Below, one piece after another: positions 24,301-32,792 of a stretch of DNA of 64,000 bases. Under the pieces are notes generated by a model that ran no database searches, was not told the origin of the DNA, and saw nothing but the letters and a program-made list of their open reading frames with translations. Source of the stretch: Rhizaria sp. SCN 62-66 (Eukaryota; Rhizaria, unplaced); contig MEDY01000036.1 in NCBI GenBank assembly GCA_001724265.1, forward strand, positions 1 to 64,000, read 5' to 3'. The stretch's first letter is position 1; each line of letters opens with the position of its first letter. The position numbers were made by a program, and so were the translations under genes.

Positions 24301-24996
24301 GACTCGGTTGCTGTTGACAAGTCGTCAGCGCTGTACGCAGCTGCTCGCGATCACGCTTCTTTGGTGCCGCTGTACCGCGCGCTGTTCTATCAAGCCAAGG
24401 CGTTGCTGTTCCCTGAAACCGGCCGGTTTAGCGGACGTGTGTTGCTGTCGACGAACGCAGTTGCGAGGGCCGTGGCAGCTGCCTTTGCATTAATTGCCCC
24501 GATCAACAGCAACAACCACGGGGCCAATAACCCGAATGTCAATAACAGTCAGGACTCGAGTGTGAACATGATTGATAACAACACCCCATGCACTCAACCT
24601 CAAGGCCCGCGTGTACTTGCTGTACCGGCTGCACCAAAGCCCTATAACAACCGTAGCAATATCATTCAGAGCACAAGTGAGAGCTCTCTTATTAACCACA
24701 ACAACTCACGCACTCGTTCAAGTGTGCACTCATCGGTGCACTCGAACGCGCAGTCGTTTGTGCACGTCCAGTCAAGGTTGCAAATGCAACCATCCCAGCT
24801 CCAATTTCAACAGCAACAACATCCACGAGCTGGACAGCAACAACCAGGTCAAGGTTTGAGTCGGTCCTACAGTCAGAGCGAACCTACTCCTGTCACACCA
24901 CCGAACCAACCCCTGCGTACGCGTGACGCTCACGGCCGTTTGGTCGTCGGTGACCAGCAGCAACCACAACATCGTCGAGATGAGCAGAAACAGTAA
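18334..24996 (+). CDS. very large Asn/Ser/Ala-rich orphan protein
   Basis: A single open frame of 2,220 residues ends in TAA. I do not recognise a domain. It is rich in Asn, Ser, Ala, His and Gln with many short homopolymers, is mostly disordered in character, and ends in a Gln-rich, Pro-rich tail. A few segments look folded: about 1430-1500 (Trp-rich: WDYVSAHSVESETWEWWAQA) and about 1960-2050 (KWKNHSRLRRHCRECATMYV and following helices). The first 56 residues include a hydrophobic stretch (LYILYAFLFIFQTTL) in AT-rich DNA; translation may instead begin at the ATG at 18502 (MDRGSFNGPPRPGPA), after a possible acceptor-like GTAG. Third codon positions are less GC-rich than in its neighbours. An unbroken 6.6-kb frame makes it a real gene. 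The function is unknown; a regulatory or scaffold role is only a guess. Confidence 0.78.
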   Translation: MMAGIFAVNPELPSRYYKMNLAAKERNLYILYAFLFIFQTTLNAILFGIFCCVAASMDRGSFNGPPRPGPAVPRLSLSPSDSSRRAATPAHTVVPSVFARPEDDALVQHLTAASVADTSNSRHPLASAGVPSRTPNSVPAPLSAVTPARRNPDHAPQLPRQAGRHPPRPAAVPASASTVNVDSLGLHLSRNNSESFSVINNHSGAFAVCGEAGDAAEDDVTPQQHKRPRLAAPPLLQRLPAQHPLPARAHAPQASNVHVQTTTLLPQQQHRAATPDSAVTPVAVTPGIVNTPVAPSRLATREATLLPVRKSRASQLASATGSSAAGNSLGEPVQGSTNNIYSSHFDDISDGYDGGIDYASIALAASNVSSAHTSISTRTESANINHMNNRHMFMTPVDTSSGTTAPHKQHVANRHSTAVNVVVSDIDDEYEYYDSNTHAAGGRNNITGKNAQHQNVRAYGGARAARAPPPMPSISPLPPNVNNTGVGMNNSNTQTENAYLPTTNPVNTGSSVSQGVHASGSEYSPFYQTPSAPVQHQHYNKLQPQRRHMPQHGINNSDSTSDMATPGSATSGSVARCAKTSTPSVGKHTHASVQHGHLQHQHQPLQQQQRRKPPVAPVPALSPALPVAKQIGLVSSSAGSVGADAAGALDDPLTMAMAAIKNFPVADSGARDAAQAQNRNRAPKSKTMKHGNIASESDNAYDQHADNPDFNENINDVDDGHLQQQHQQYDARASDAAATNSDNIGWGNNTLTGVSDDDGISVLSLPRLMASFCSVTMTPLLPLTHSITVTARNNIGNTSNRDPSAALGASTAISDAGSSAVSDRGNLASTGRGGHEHLLTLNNEDLDSAVLSFAPPSGPQIQPYRRTTSKTNTFATVFSNAVVGAIAATWANMSTRADDAVPVSLADRARAAANVSILNNMLCESVTPVPFISALPPIPNGLTYHASLMPTVIPPPVPVTAMRRRHLREPALVPLHSDMTRDGSDIDNNSGSGRDTGVGALALGGRLWASSANPILFLTTAINNHMNNHTLWTEIVNGHSAGSRNNNGVKQARLMQHLATCDRTTRSQDLAALVVALLSPLTSPSHAHVHGGSNGTARNSDTNSGRPETSSVSTPCHTAIVDYLSGRARLVRASALLGTTKAVTFYANSFSTTNPSNHAAQAPVLPLCGADAYGLGVLLSNLSIATTHGAHSSNYARGMKTRVTRVRDYAAAVATVHTALSAHAAQAATMTVHPSNATLSDDSQDELGSLTVAARCASLSAALPLGLPFYSRLDVVPWRTTRVTNALHLLPALAVTQTNTKACNDHDIVTRTSNRTQKSNHDNGATSSAVSDAPSCMSTVTFDPTVVIPTYVRQDIHRYAHLYPSVPTANPPLVVSAAAAAALACGAGASLATSMGANAFGSGATGTWGTAGKGAVETPSSLYKAGSDLPISVWDYVSAHSVESETWEWWAQAVTARLADSHGNKDSTLYDDLTSASVYDEYDRHNERKMADDTIGDDHNMSVARVAGAEKTNANTTPQSTADVLLSVDPLLRFADLYLTSDSVMLHNHEAEIPAQQLGSDSVSDDALLLSVLSAVLSSSATAHGFMTARTSITKSAATASTTNNNSSSGTATGNAGVAINRGKQKQRVAGQFVDAGNCDEVDGAIKSEANAKLGTKTKMGGRNLIMPVPDFTAIENHNFSAPAAVAPNARNNNNKNYNTSNSRNQVRSTVPLSAQETPYTPQSLSTPGAALSVTSAVPVAHSNAAEGAATVHAVATAATPATTVTPTTVVDSNNTRGHARATAAAAGAPPRPPRDSSIANNASNISTIVQFSTATNASRGLASQIGVTSSAATPLSGSDLRTPANPITTKSAAPIARKRALESDHDGDRGNHDGNGQNSRIQFAPAHKTNHPHAATADMSAHALANTHRNAHSDYGVDAHIHFAAGPDAGIDGYGYGAEANDDDEGDDEDDEVVSEIKWKNHSRLRRHCRECATMYVARQLQQTADDSDSVAVDKSSALYAAARDHASLVPLYRALFYQAKALLFPETGRFSGRVLLSTNAVARAVAAAFALIAPINSNNHGANNPNVNNSQDSSVNMIDNNTPCTQPQGPRVLAVPAAPKPYNNRSNIIQSTSESSLINHNNSRTRSSVHSSVHSNAQSFVHVQSRLQMQPSQLQFQQQQHPRAGQQQPGQGLSRSYSQSEPTPVTPPNQPLRTRDAHGRLVVGDQQQPQHRRDEQKQ

Positions 24997-25830
24997 AAAC
25001 ATGTCTTGACTGCACCATTCTTTGCCGAAGACCACCTGCTAATTGCGGTTTGTCTCCGTGTCACACTTTACACTCCATAAACGTACTTCCCAATTGGGGC
25101 TTCATATTCAGATTTTAGACTTTTACAATAGTAAATAATCAATACATCTTGCGATCACCAGATTTAGCTCACTTCTTGCAAAACACATCGTTATTTGTAC
25201 CAGTTTCGTTCCGGTACTAGTATGTAATTGTAGACAATAATGAATGAGGCTCTGCACAAAAGATTCACGTATCAATCATAATCAGCCTTGACGGGAGTGT
25301 CGATTCAAGCGACAAACCAGGTTGCGGCTCTACCAGATCACAATCGAAAGCTACGACGATCCCCGAAGTCAGTCCGCAAGGCTGGCTTCGAACACATGAC
25401 GATCATGATGTCAAAGGTCAATGAGCCATTCAATGTACGTGAAGTTATTTTTCGCATTCTGGGTGAAAACTTGACACTCCGCGATTCATTCCCTGCCCGC
25501 GCTCTGTAATTTTGCGGATTCTAATCAGTCGCCGTGCAGTCTTCATAACTTGGCAAATAATAAAACTTGGTGGTAAAACGCGGGCGTTTACCAGCACTTG
25601 GCTAGTATGTGGGCTTAGAATGATGTTATGCTGGCAGATTGAAAAGACCGCATAGCTATGTATTCAATGACTGATGTAAGACGTCTCAAAACATCAGTGG
25701 TGGAAACAAAGACGAAGAATACAAGAATACAATATTTGTCACAAGTGGAGATGCACATATAACATCTGATGGTCATATCGGGATCATACAACACAACATT
25801 CGGTGATGAGTTGAACGGTGATGATCATAC

Positions 25831-25878
25831 GGAACTGCATACGCACACGATTCCGGAACTGCATACGCACACGATTCC
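25831..25878. repeat. 24-bp perfect tandem duplication
   Basis: The unit beginning GGAACTGCATACGCACACGA and ending TTCC occurs twice head to tail, at 25831-25854 and 25855-25878, with no mismatch. Such perfect identity suggests a recent slippage or duplication. Confidence 0.9.
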
Positions 25879-26060
25879 AAAGCAGTGAATATGACTGGAA
25901 CAGAGGGAAGAACTAGAGAACGGAAGAGGCAGAGAAAAAAACATGTACAGAAAACATAGCGAAAACGCAAAGATAAGGGTGTGCGTTGGCAATCACATTC
26001 ACACAAGACAATCTGAACCGTAAGCAATATCGAAAGGCAGCGTCTTAAATCGCTGTGCAA

Positions 26061-26083
26061 AAGGATATTAGCAAAATATCCTT
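26061..26083. repeat. hairpin with 9-bp perfect arms
   Basis: AAGGATATT (26061-26069) and AATATCCTT (26075-26083) are exact reverse complements around a 5-nt loop. It lies about 255 bp beyond the stop of the four-cysteine gene and could be a 3'-end structure or a remnant of an inverted repeat. Confidence 0.6.
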
Positions 26084-26338
26084 AAGTTGCTGGAGGCGAG
26101 AAAAGAAAAAGCCATTTACCGGAAGAAGAGAAGCGAACATAGTTTCTTAAGAATTGCCACGACCACAATCAGCAGTCCCATTAACCTGAGTACAAAAAGA
26201 CACATCGTAAAATAAAACAAAGTAAGTACAGTAGTCATTTATGAGAAACATCCATGGACATTAACATGGCAATTAGAAAACAATATGATTCAATCCAGCA
26301 AGTGCACATTAAAAAATCACGTTTAATGTTGGTATATT

Positions 26339-27208
26339 TCACTTCACAAGTGAAACTTGGGGACGTGGGGACGTGGGGACGTACTTGAGAATGAACATCG
26401 AGTTGTCGTGGAGCTTAAACTCGAGCTTCTTGGTCTTATCGTTGTACACCTCGGGGTCCTTCTTGACCCACCGTGGGTAGCACTGCACGCACAGGTCAAC
26501 GTCGGCCACCGTGCTCGGGCCCACCACGCCCGCCAGCGCCGCAGTCGCCGCGGCGGGCGGGGCTGTGGCGTTGGCCGCGCCCGGGGCGGAGCCGGCCTTG
26601 GTGTTCTTGTAGTAGTTGTACAGATTCTGTTTGCCACATGCGTCGCACTGGTGCGCGCCTGCGCGCCGCGCAAGCAGCGGCAGCAGCGCCTCCATGCTGG
26701 CCGTGACGAACTCGCCGAACTTGCGGCCGACGCTGCCGCCCTGCTCGGAAACGCGCGTGACGGTCGCGTCCGAGGGCTTGTGTAGCGCCACGGCGGCGAC
26801 GGAGCCCGTGACCAAGAGCGCGGTCGCCTCAGACACGTCCGCGATGGCCTCGCGCGTGTTGGCAATGAACTAGTCCGCCGCGGCGAGCGTCGACGGCATC
26901 ACGCTCTTGGCCAGCGCGGGCGCGGGCTCGCGGGAGACACGGGGGTGGTCGTCGTCGTCAGCGATCACAGGCAGGTCAAGCGGCGGGAGGCTCGTTGTGT
27001 TGTCTTCGGGGGCGTCGGCGACCATGTCGTAGTCGGCGTCGTCCTTGTCGAGGTGGGTCGAGCTTGACAGCGCGGGCATGGACGGGGGCGCCAGCGTTGC
27101 AGTCTCAGAAGCAGCATCAGCAGCAGAGTTGGAGTCGGCGGTGCTGTGCGTGCTGTCAGTGGGGGAGACGCACTCAGGATCGGCGTACAAAGCGGCGGAA
27201 TCACTCAT
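26339..27208 (-). CDS. small four-cysteine protein with in-frame TAG
   Basis: One exon of 289 codons from ATG at 27208 to TGA at 26341-26339, interrupted in the standard code by TAG at codon 113 (26872-26870). Both halves are in the same frame with the same GC-ending codons, and the sequence across the TAG reads as one helix (PSTLAAAD-x-FIANTREAIADV). The first half is acidic and Ser/Asp-rich. The second half has two C-x2-C pairs, at about 188/191 (HQCDACGKQ) and 240/243 (DLCVQCYPRW), spaced for one zinc site. It ends after FKLHDNSMFILKYV with a short tail encoded by a triplicated GGGGACGT repeat. I do not recognise the family. It is divergent from the coiled-coil orphan, 643 bp away. A stop-split pseudogene is the alternative, but no other lesion is present. 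Confidence 0.75.
26870..26872 (-). other. in-frame TAG codon in the four-cysteine gene
   Basis: Context GAC-TAG-TTC on the minus strand. Coding continues for 176 codons before TGA. The next possible ATG lies well inside the second half, so the downstream part is not a natural separate gene. Confidence 0.72.
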
Positions 27209-27851
27209 TTCGGTGAGAGATAAGCGCTAAGAAAGATTGGTTATGGTTGGAGGACAGGAGTGTCGGTTAGCAGGCGATAGTTGGGTAGGAGCAAGAGGAT
27301 GCAGTCAGCAGTCAGCAGCGCATCTTTTGAGACGTGAAATAACAGCAAAGACCTATGCATTCTGGGTGTTATGATTTGAGACAAGATATGTGCATATCTA
27401 TTTCTATCGAAAAGATGTGAAAATTCCCACTCTGTCGATCAAATTGCGTTATTTCAGCTGTTTCTGAAATCCGCCACACCACTCCTTCAATCCAACCACA
27501 AATCGGTTTTGCGTCACCATGGTCACAAGTCACCGTCTGGTCAGTCGCGACTAGGATCTCCCGCCCGCGTGCCGCTCCGACAAGAACGCGTGAGGTCGGT
27601 GTTGTGAATATCTTTTGCGCATCGCGGTTAGTTCTTTTACAACATCTTGCTTTTAAATGTTGGATGATCACGTGACTATTAACATACAAGAAGATAAGTC
27701 GTCGTCTTTGCCAGTTTTTGCCACACGCTGATGTGCTCCGCAAACGCCGCACTTCGCGCCCACTGATTCGTGTCAAGAGAACTCACTAGTACTCTTACCC
27801 TTACCATTAAATTTTATTTCACCCTTTTCATTCTACATACAGGTGACTGCG
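27209..27851. promoter_or_regulatory. divergent intergenic region
   Basis: This spacer separates two divergent starts. A 135-codon minus-strand open frame at 27369-27776 lacks GC bias and motifs and I do not call it. The pyrimidine tract at 27783-27842 ending in CAG resembles a 3' splice site, so the plus-strand gene may have an untranslated first exon. Confidence 0.5.
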
Positions 27852-28886
27852 ATGTCATCGAACCACAACATCGCTAAGATCAACCGCGGCCCCAGGTTCC
27901 TGGAAGTTGAGGGACAGGAAGGCTCTTCGGTCTCAGCTTCGGCAGCTGTCGCACCAACAACGGAGCGCTCAAAGGAAGCCGTTTTCTTCAGGATCGGTAG
28001 CCATAGCAAAAAAAACCGCAACGACAATGATGTTGAAAACAAGGAAATCGCTGCTGTTGATGGTCCTGCTGTGGCTGCTACTTATACTCCGATTTCGGCT
28101 CACCGGAGTTCCGCAGTCGCTGGGCCCTCTGCCATCATGGCAGCACACATTAAGCCGTACGGTCCTACTGTAGCAGCTGCCAGGCAATCTGTTATTGTCG
28201 CCGAACGCGAGCTCAGCTGGAAGTCCAAAGCGCTGAGCATAATCGTCCCGAAGAGGCTGTCACTCGCCGATATTGCGACGCAGGCTGACTGTGCTGTGGC
28301 CGAGGCGAAGTTTAACAGGGCAACTGCTGAGCTCAAACGCGCAAAGACCGAGGCTAAGCTACGGATGGCGCATGAAAGCGTGACTACTGCTCATACTGCT
28401 GTCGCTAACGGAGTTTCTGGAGCATACACTGATCTGGCGGCGACCGAGGCAAATCTCAAAAAGGTTCAAGTTGCGCTTGAGACGGCGACTACAAAGCTTG
28501 AAGTCGCTGATGGGAAGCTACGTACAGCCAACTTCAAGTTAGACATTGCATGTGCTAAGCGTGACTCCGATGACGCGCGTAGCACCGCGAGCGACGCTAG
28601 TTGCGATGTCACGAACTATACCAAACTGTTTGACTTAATATACAACGACGTGATGAAGATTTTCAATCAAAAGAGGAGGCGTGAGGTCAGTGAGAGGGAT
28701 TACCGCAGGGATGGCCTCGCGATGATTCTGCGTGGGCCGGCTGGCACATTTTGTAACACGCGACAAGAGTTCCCCGCTGCGGAGTACTTTGATTATCATC
28801 TGAAAGCAACAACAATCATAACACGATATTTGTCATCATATACGTATACGTACGAGTATTTACTCATATGTATTTATCAACACTAA
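27852..28886 (+). CDS. coiled-coil orphan protein
   Basis: Single exon from ATG at 27852 (MSSNHNIAKINRG) to TAA, 344 residues. Residues about 140-240 are long Ala/Lys/Glu/Leu-rich helices with heptad-like spacing (AVAEAKFNRATAELKRAKTE), probably a coiled coil. The last 30 residues are Tyr/Thr/Ile-rich and run into AT-rich DNA, so the true C-terminus could be earlier if an intron is missed. The base composition is closer to 50% GC than that of the conserved neighbours and there are few homopolymers, which is odd for this window. I recognise no family. A real but fast-evolving or recently acquired gene is most likely; its length and frame integrity are the main support. Confidence 0.6.
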   Translation: MSSNHNIAKINRGPRFLEVEGQEGSSVSASAAVAPTTERSKEAVFFRIGSHSKKNRNDNDVENKEIAAVDGPAVAATYTPISAHRSSAVAGPSAIMAAHIKPYGPTVAAARQSVIVAERELSWKSKALSIIVPKRLSLADIATQADCAVAEAKFNRATAELKRAKTEAKLRMAHESVTTAHTAVANGVSGAYTDLAATEANLKKVQVALETATTKLEVADGKLRTANFKLDIACAKRDSDDARSTASDASCDVTNYTKLFDLIYNDVMKIFNQKRRREVSERDYRRDGLAMILRGPAGTFCNTRQEFPAAEYFDYHLKATTIITRYLSSYTYTYEYLLICIYQH

Positions 28887-29203
28887 TCATCCACAGTTGC
28901 AGCCAAAAGCAACAATCATGACACAAATTAATACTTTATTTTCTATTCTTCTGCACTTTTTTTCTGTGCAAATACTCAAACTAGAAACACATACTTTATA
29001 CACATGCTTCCTTCCAACAACAAACCCTGACACCGTCGTCGAAGTATCTAAGTAGCCATAATCTTACTTTCCCCAGTGCGTGCGTGCGTGCGTGCGTGCA
29101 CATCAATCTCTCGTTCACACCAACCTCATGAGGCCCTCGCGAGTGACTCGCAACGGTTACTCGTAAGTAACACGCGAGGTTGACACTGGCAAGCTTTAAG
29201 AGC
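28887..29203. other. convergent intergenic spacer with GTGC microsatellite
   Basis: AT-rich 3' flanks of two convergent genes. A (GTGC)n tract of about 5-6 units lies at about 29076-29099. No coding sequence is supported. Confidence 0.6.
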
Positions 29204-29935
29204 TTACTCGCGCCACTTCTTGACCCAAAGCAGGAAGCAGAGCGCGCCGATCGTGGCGCCCAGGAAGGACCCGGCAAAGTCGATCCACACGTAGGTCCAT
29301 TCGCCGGCGATGACGGCGTGCGCGAGCGCGCGCGCGCAGTTGAGTGTGCCGTTGTAGGCCAGGAAGGCGAGCAGGCGGACGGCGATGAAGGCGAAGCAAA
29401 GGATGATCGAGGACATGCGGCCCTCGTTATTGCGCACGGCGAGGATGGTGAAGGTCAAGAACGTGCCCATCACGGCCGACAGCCCGAACGCGGAGAGCGC
29501 CGACACGCCGATGTTGAGCTTAGCGACGGCGGCGTCGGTGGGCAGCACGCCAGACACGGCCAGGACGCCAAGCAGCGCGCCGCCGACCTGGACGACCCAG
29601 AAGGCGAGCGTGCGGCCGATGTGCCAGAGCGACCAGTTGGAGTAGAGATTGGCGATGCAAATGCCGAAGGAAAAGGCCGGGTTGAGGTAGCCCGAGGTCT
29701 GGAACGAGAGCTTCATCGTCAGATACACCAGTGCGTAGTACATGAAGCCGTCGAGCATGGCCACCGTGAGAGCGTTGGCGAGCTTGAGCCCGCCGCGCGA
29801 GGCGGTGAGGGACGTCACGGTAATGCAGCCAGCGATAAAGGAGTAGAGCAGCGTGCCGATGAACTCGGGTGGCAGCGAGAGGAGCACGGAGCGGCCGATT
29901 TGGCGCTTCCACTTCGGGTTGTTAATCGGAGACAT
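29204..29935 (-). CDS. aquaporin-like (MIP family) channel
   Basis: Single exon, 243 residues, TAA stop. Six hydrophobic segments and two half-helix loops are visible. The first loop has the canonical motif (SGYLNPAFSFG, near residue 84); the second reads NGTLNCARALAHA near residue 193, so the second NPA is NCA, while the selectivity-filter Arg after it is kept. The length matches the usual 240-270. It should be a membrane channel for water or small neutral solutes; which one and in which membrane cannot be told. Its short N-terminus (MSPINNPKWKRQIGRS) is basic, with no signal peptide. Unlike most neighbours it has no homopolymer inserts, as expected for a packed membrane protein. Confidence 0.92.
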   Translation of the reverse strand: MSPINNPKWKRQIGRSVLLSLPPEFIGTLLYSFIAGCITVTSLTASRGGLKLANALTVAMLDGFMYYALVYLTMKLSFQTSGYLNPAFSFGICIANLYSNWSLWHIGRTLAFWVVQVGGALLGVLAVSGVLPTDAAVAKLNIGVSALSAFGLSAVMGTFLTFTILAVRNNEGRMSSIILCFAFIAVRLLAFLAYNGTLNCARALAHAVIAGEWTYVWIDFAGSFLGATIGALCFLLWVKKWRE

Positions 29936-31674
29936 CGCTGCTTAGGGACAGGAGCAAATGTGCGGGGCGGCCTTATCCTCTAGAGTCGTACTCAACTTTG
30001 TTTTTTCAATAATTAGTGGCGAGTTGGTTGATCTAGAGCGGTTGTAGAGGCAGGACAGCGGACAAGGAGGGAGAAAAGTGACGGCAAACGTGAGCGGGGA
30101 AAAGGAGAAAAAATATACGACCGATAGAGCGGTCTAATGAAGGTTTCATCAGCTTGTATAACATGAACAAATAGAAAACACCCGGTTTACTCCACAGTTC
30201 CTATAGCTAACCCACTTGCGGTGAATGCGTGTTGCTTGAGTGCTGCTTGTTTCGCTTGCTGATTCGCCCCTTGTCTCCACCACCAAAACGAGGCAACCTA
30301 CTGGGAGCAGCGCAAAAACAAGCATATTCAGAACGGATATCTTACGAAAATTTTGATTTATGAAGATGTTCCGTGATATGACACATGGATACATGCTTCC
30401 TGTAGCATATTAAGTTAGATTTGACATTTAACTTCGTTTACACTGTATTATTCGATGTTTTTGGAGAATGCGTCTGGATCTACTCACTGAAGTACGACAC
30501 AGAAAGCACGTTCAAAGATTTGTTTGCAAAAAATAAACGAGCGCACGCCGCAGGTTATCACATAAGCAATAATACATCATGGCGTTATTACCAGCAACAC
30601 GCGTTAAAGCTGTTGGTGAGCAGGATTTAGGAATCTTTGTGAACTCGTCACAGTTGGATGCATGCTATCCGCCACAACTTATCGGCCCCAGAGTGCGATG
30701 CCCAGTGCTAAAAACCAGCCCACAAGATCAAATACGCCTGTCAGTCCAAGATCCCGCGATCAAGTCAGTCACCGTGCCCAGAGTGTGCGGCGGTACGCGA
30801 GCGCGCGACCGAGCGCGGCAGCGAGCCGTTGTTGCACTTGGCCAGCAGCGCAAGTAGCACGCTGTAACGAGGGCAAGCACGGGAGAACTGCGACAGCAAA
30901 CAACATCACCGCAGACTAAAAGCTTCACGGGACGGCGCCGGGCAACAGCGCCGCTGCGAGTAAGGATACGACACTAGAGACCAGAATGCAACGCTTTGGG
31001 CGATGTCCACGCGAACTCATGAAGGAGTGCAGGTACGGTAGTTGTAACCCAATGAATTTCAAGAGCGATAAGTATATTCCTACCAAAACCCACTGGGATA
31101 TCACAATTCGCACCCTATATTATCCTTGGTTGCCTGGTATACCATGCTGATTGCTTCTTGAACGAACTGGCAGAGTTGGACAGCCGCACACTGTGACCGC
31201 GAGCTTTGAGGGCAGGCTAGCCGATTGACGGAACAGAGTGTATCTTACTAAGAACCCTAATTCAGCTGGTGCACTTGATTTATTATTTACTATTTGGCAT
31301 GTTGTATCTCTGGTCGTTATTGCAATTGCGTTTGACGATGTACATATGTCTGACGAAGCTGTCGGAATCACTCCAAACCAAGATTTACCCGCCCGACCTT
31401 GTTTCACCTCTCACTTAGGATATCTCTACTTTAGTAAAAAGGTTACAAAGTGCTAGGCGTATATCTCGTTATTTTGCGATTGTATGTTTGGTAACACAAC
31501 TCGACCTTATCTAGAAACTCTTTCTTGCCTCGTATTCCTGGTTTCTGGCCACACCCTCCCCTAACCCTTTGTACCCTGCCAGACTCCTTATTCTTCTCCC
31601 AAGCGCCACTCTACTCTTCTAAAGCCACAACCCCTGCGCCTTTTAACAGTCTCTACTCTGTCTTCTTACGCGCG
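29936..31674. promoter_or_regulatory. 1.7-kb divergent intergenic region aquaporin/CLEC16A
   Basis: The longest spacer in the window. It contains short open frames on both strands (for example 30421-30630 and 30579-30857) without codon bias or motifs, and a GC-richer patch at about 30770-30960. It should hold both promoters. The pyrimidine-rich stretch at about 31545-31665 leads into the CLEC16A ATG. No RNA gene was recognised. Confidence 0.5.
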
Positions 31675-32759
31675 ATGTGGAAGAGTCTGTTCGGCAACAA
31701 GAGTGCGACGCCCAAGGCCGGCGGCTCCGGCGGCCCCTTCTCCAGCCCCAAAGGTGGCAAGCCCGCGGCGCCGACCTTCACGCTCACGACGCTGAAGCTT
31801 AAGTACGCGCGCCTGGAGCAGTACGCTGTGATTACGGCGGCGAACCGCGACGAAGTGGTGGAGCTGATCCGCCTCATCGCCGAGCTCGTCATCTGGGGCG
31901 ACCAAAACGACCCCAGCTTTTTCGACTACTTCGCAGAGTGCCGCGCCATCGCGCATATCACGAAGCTCGTGTCGAGCGACAATTGCCCACATCAGGTTCA
32001 GGGCCAGATCATCCAGACTATCTCGATGCTAATCCAGAACACCAACTCCCCCATCGCCGTCTTCTACCTGCTCTCGAACAACTACATCAACGACCTCATC
32101 ACACACCCCTTCAAGTTCGACCAGCACGAAGACTTGCTCGCGGCCTACATCTCCTTCCTCAAGGCGCTCTCGCTGCGCTTCAACTCGCAGACGATCCACT
32201 TCTTCTTCAACGCCAAGTCGGGCGACTTCCCGCTCTACGTCGAAGCCCTGCGCTTGTGCCGGCACCGGGACCCGATGGTGAAGAACTTCGTGCGCACCAT
32301 CTCGCTCGTCGTGTTCCAGCTCGCGCGCTCGGAGCCCGCGCTGCTGGCGTTTGTGCACGCACAGACGGCGCTGCCGTACTTCGCCAACGTTGCCTGGGGT
32401 CTGCGCGAGCAGACTCTGCAGCTGGACTGGGCGCTCAGCGCGGCCGCAGATCCCTTCCTGCAGCTGCAGCACACTGTTTCAGACGGTAACGCCGCTGCGG
32501 CGGGCGCGGGCGCGTCTGCGAGCGCGGGCGTGAGCGGGAGTCGTGCGGTGACGGTGACGCCCGCGGCGACGGCGGCGGGGGCCGTCAACTCGAGCGGCAA
32601 CGTCAACATGCTCGTCCTGAAGCGGCGCGAGGCGGCCACGCGGCTCGGCCAGGCCGCGGCTACGGCGGTCGACTCGATCGAGGCCAGCACACACCTCGCC
32701 TGCACCAGCGTCGCCGTTGCCGGCAGCGCGGGGGCGCAGCCGCTCGCCACCGCGGCCAC

Positions 32760-32792
<33 letters not shown>

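Larger units (their letters stand above)
24997..26338. other. 1.3-kb convergent intergenic region
   Basis: This AT-rich DNA lies between two gene 3' ends. It holds a 73-codon open frame at 25288-25509 that I do not support as a gene, a 24-bp tandem duplication and a strong hairpin (separate entries). Confidence 0.5.

Noticed and set aside
25320-25470. tRNA-like TTCGAAC segment near 25388
   Set aside because: The bases flanking the loop do not pair into a T stem and no acceptor or anticodon arm could be built on either strand.
25288-25509. 73-codon open frame
   Set aside because: No ATG at its start, no motif and no GC-ending codon bias.
26339-27208. Pseudogene created by a nonsense mutation
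   Set aside because: There is a single TAG and no other frameshift or stop, with equal codon bias on both sides; the same pattern recurs in two unrelated genes.
27369-27776. 135-codon minus-strand open frame in the divergent spacer
   Set aside because: AT-rich codons and no recognisable domain; it lies where two promoters are expected.
30421-30857. Two short plus-strand open frames upstream of CLEC16A
   Set aside because: They overlap each other in different frames and have neither codon bias nor motifs.
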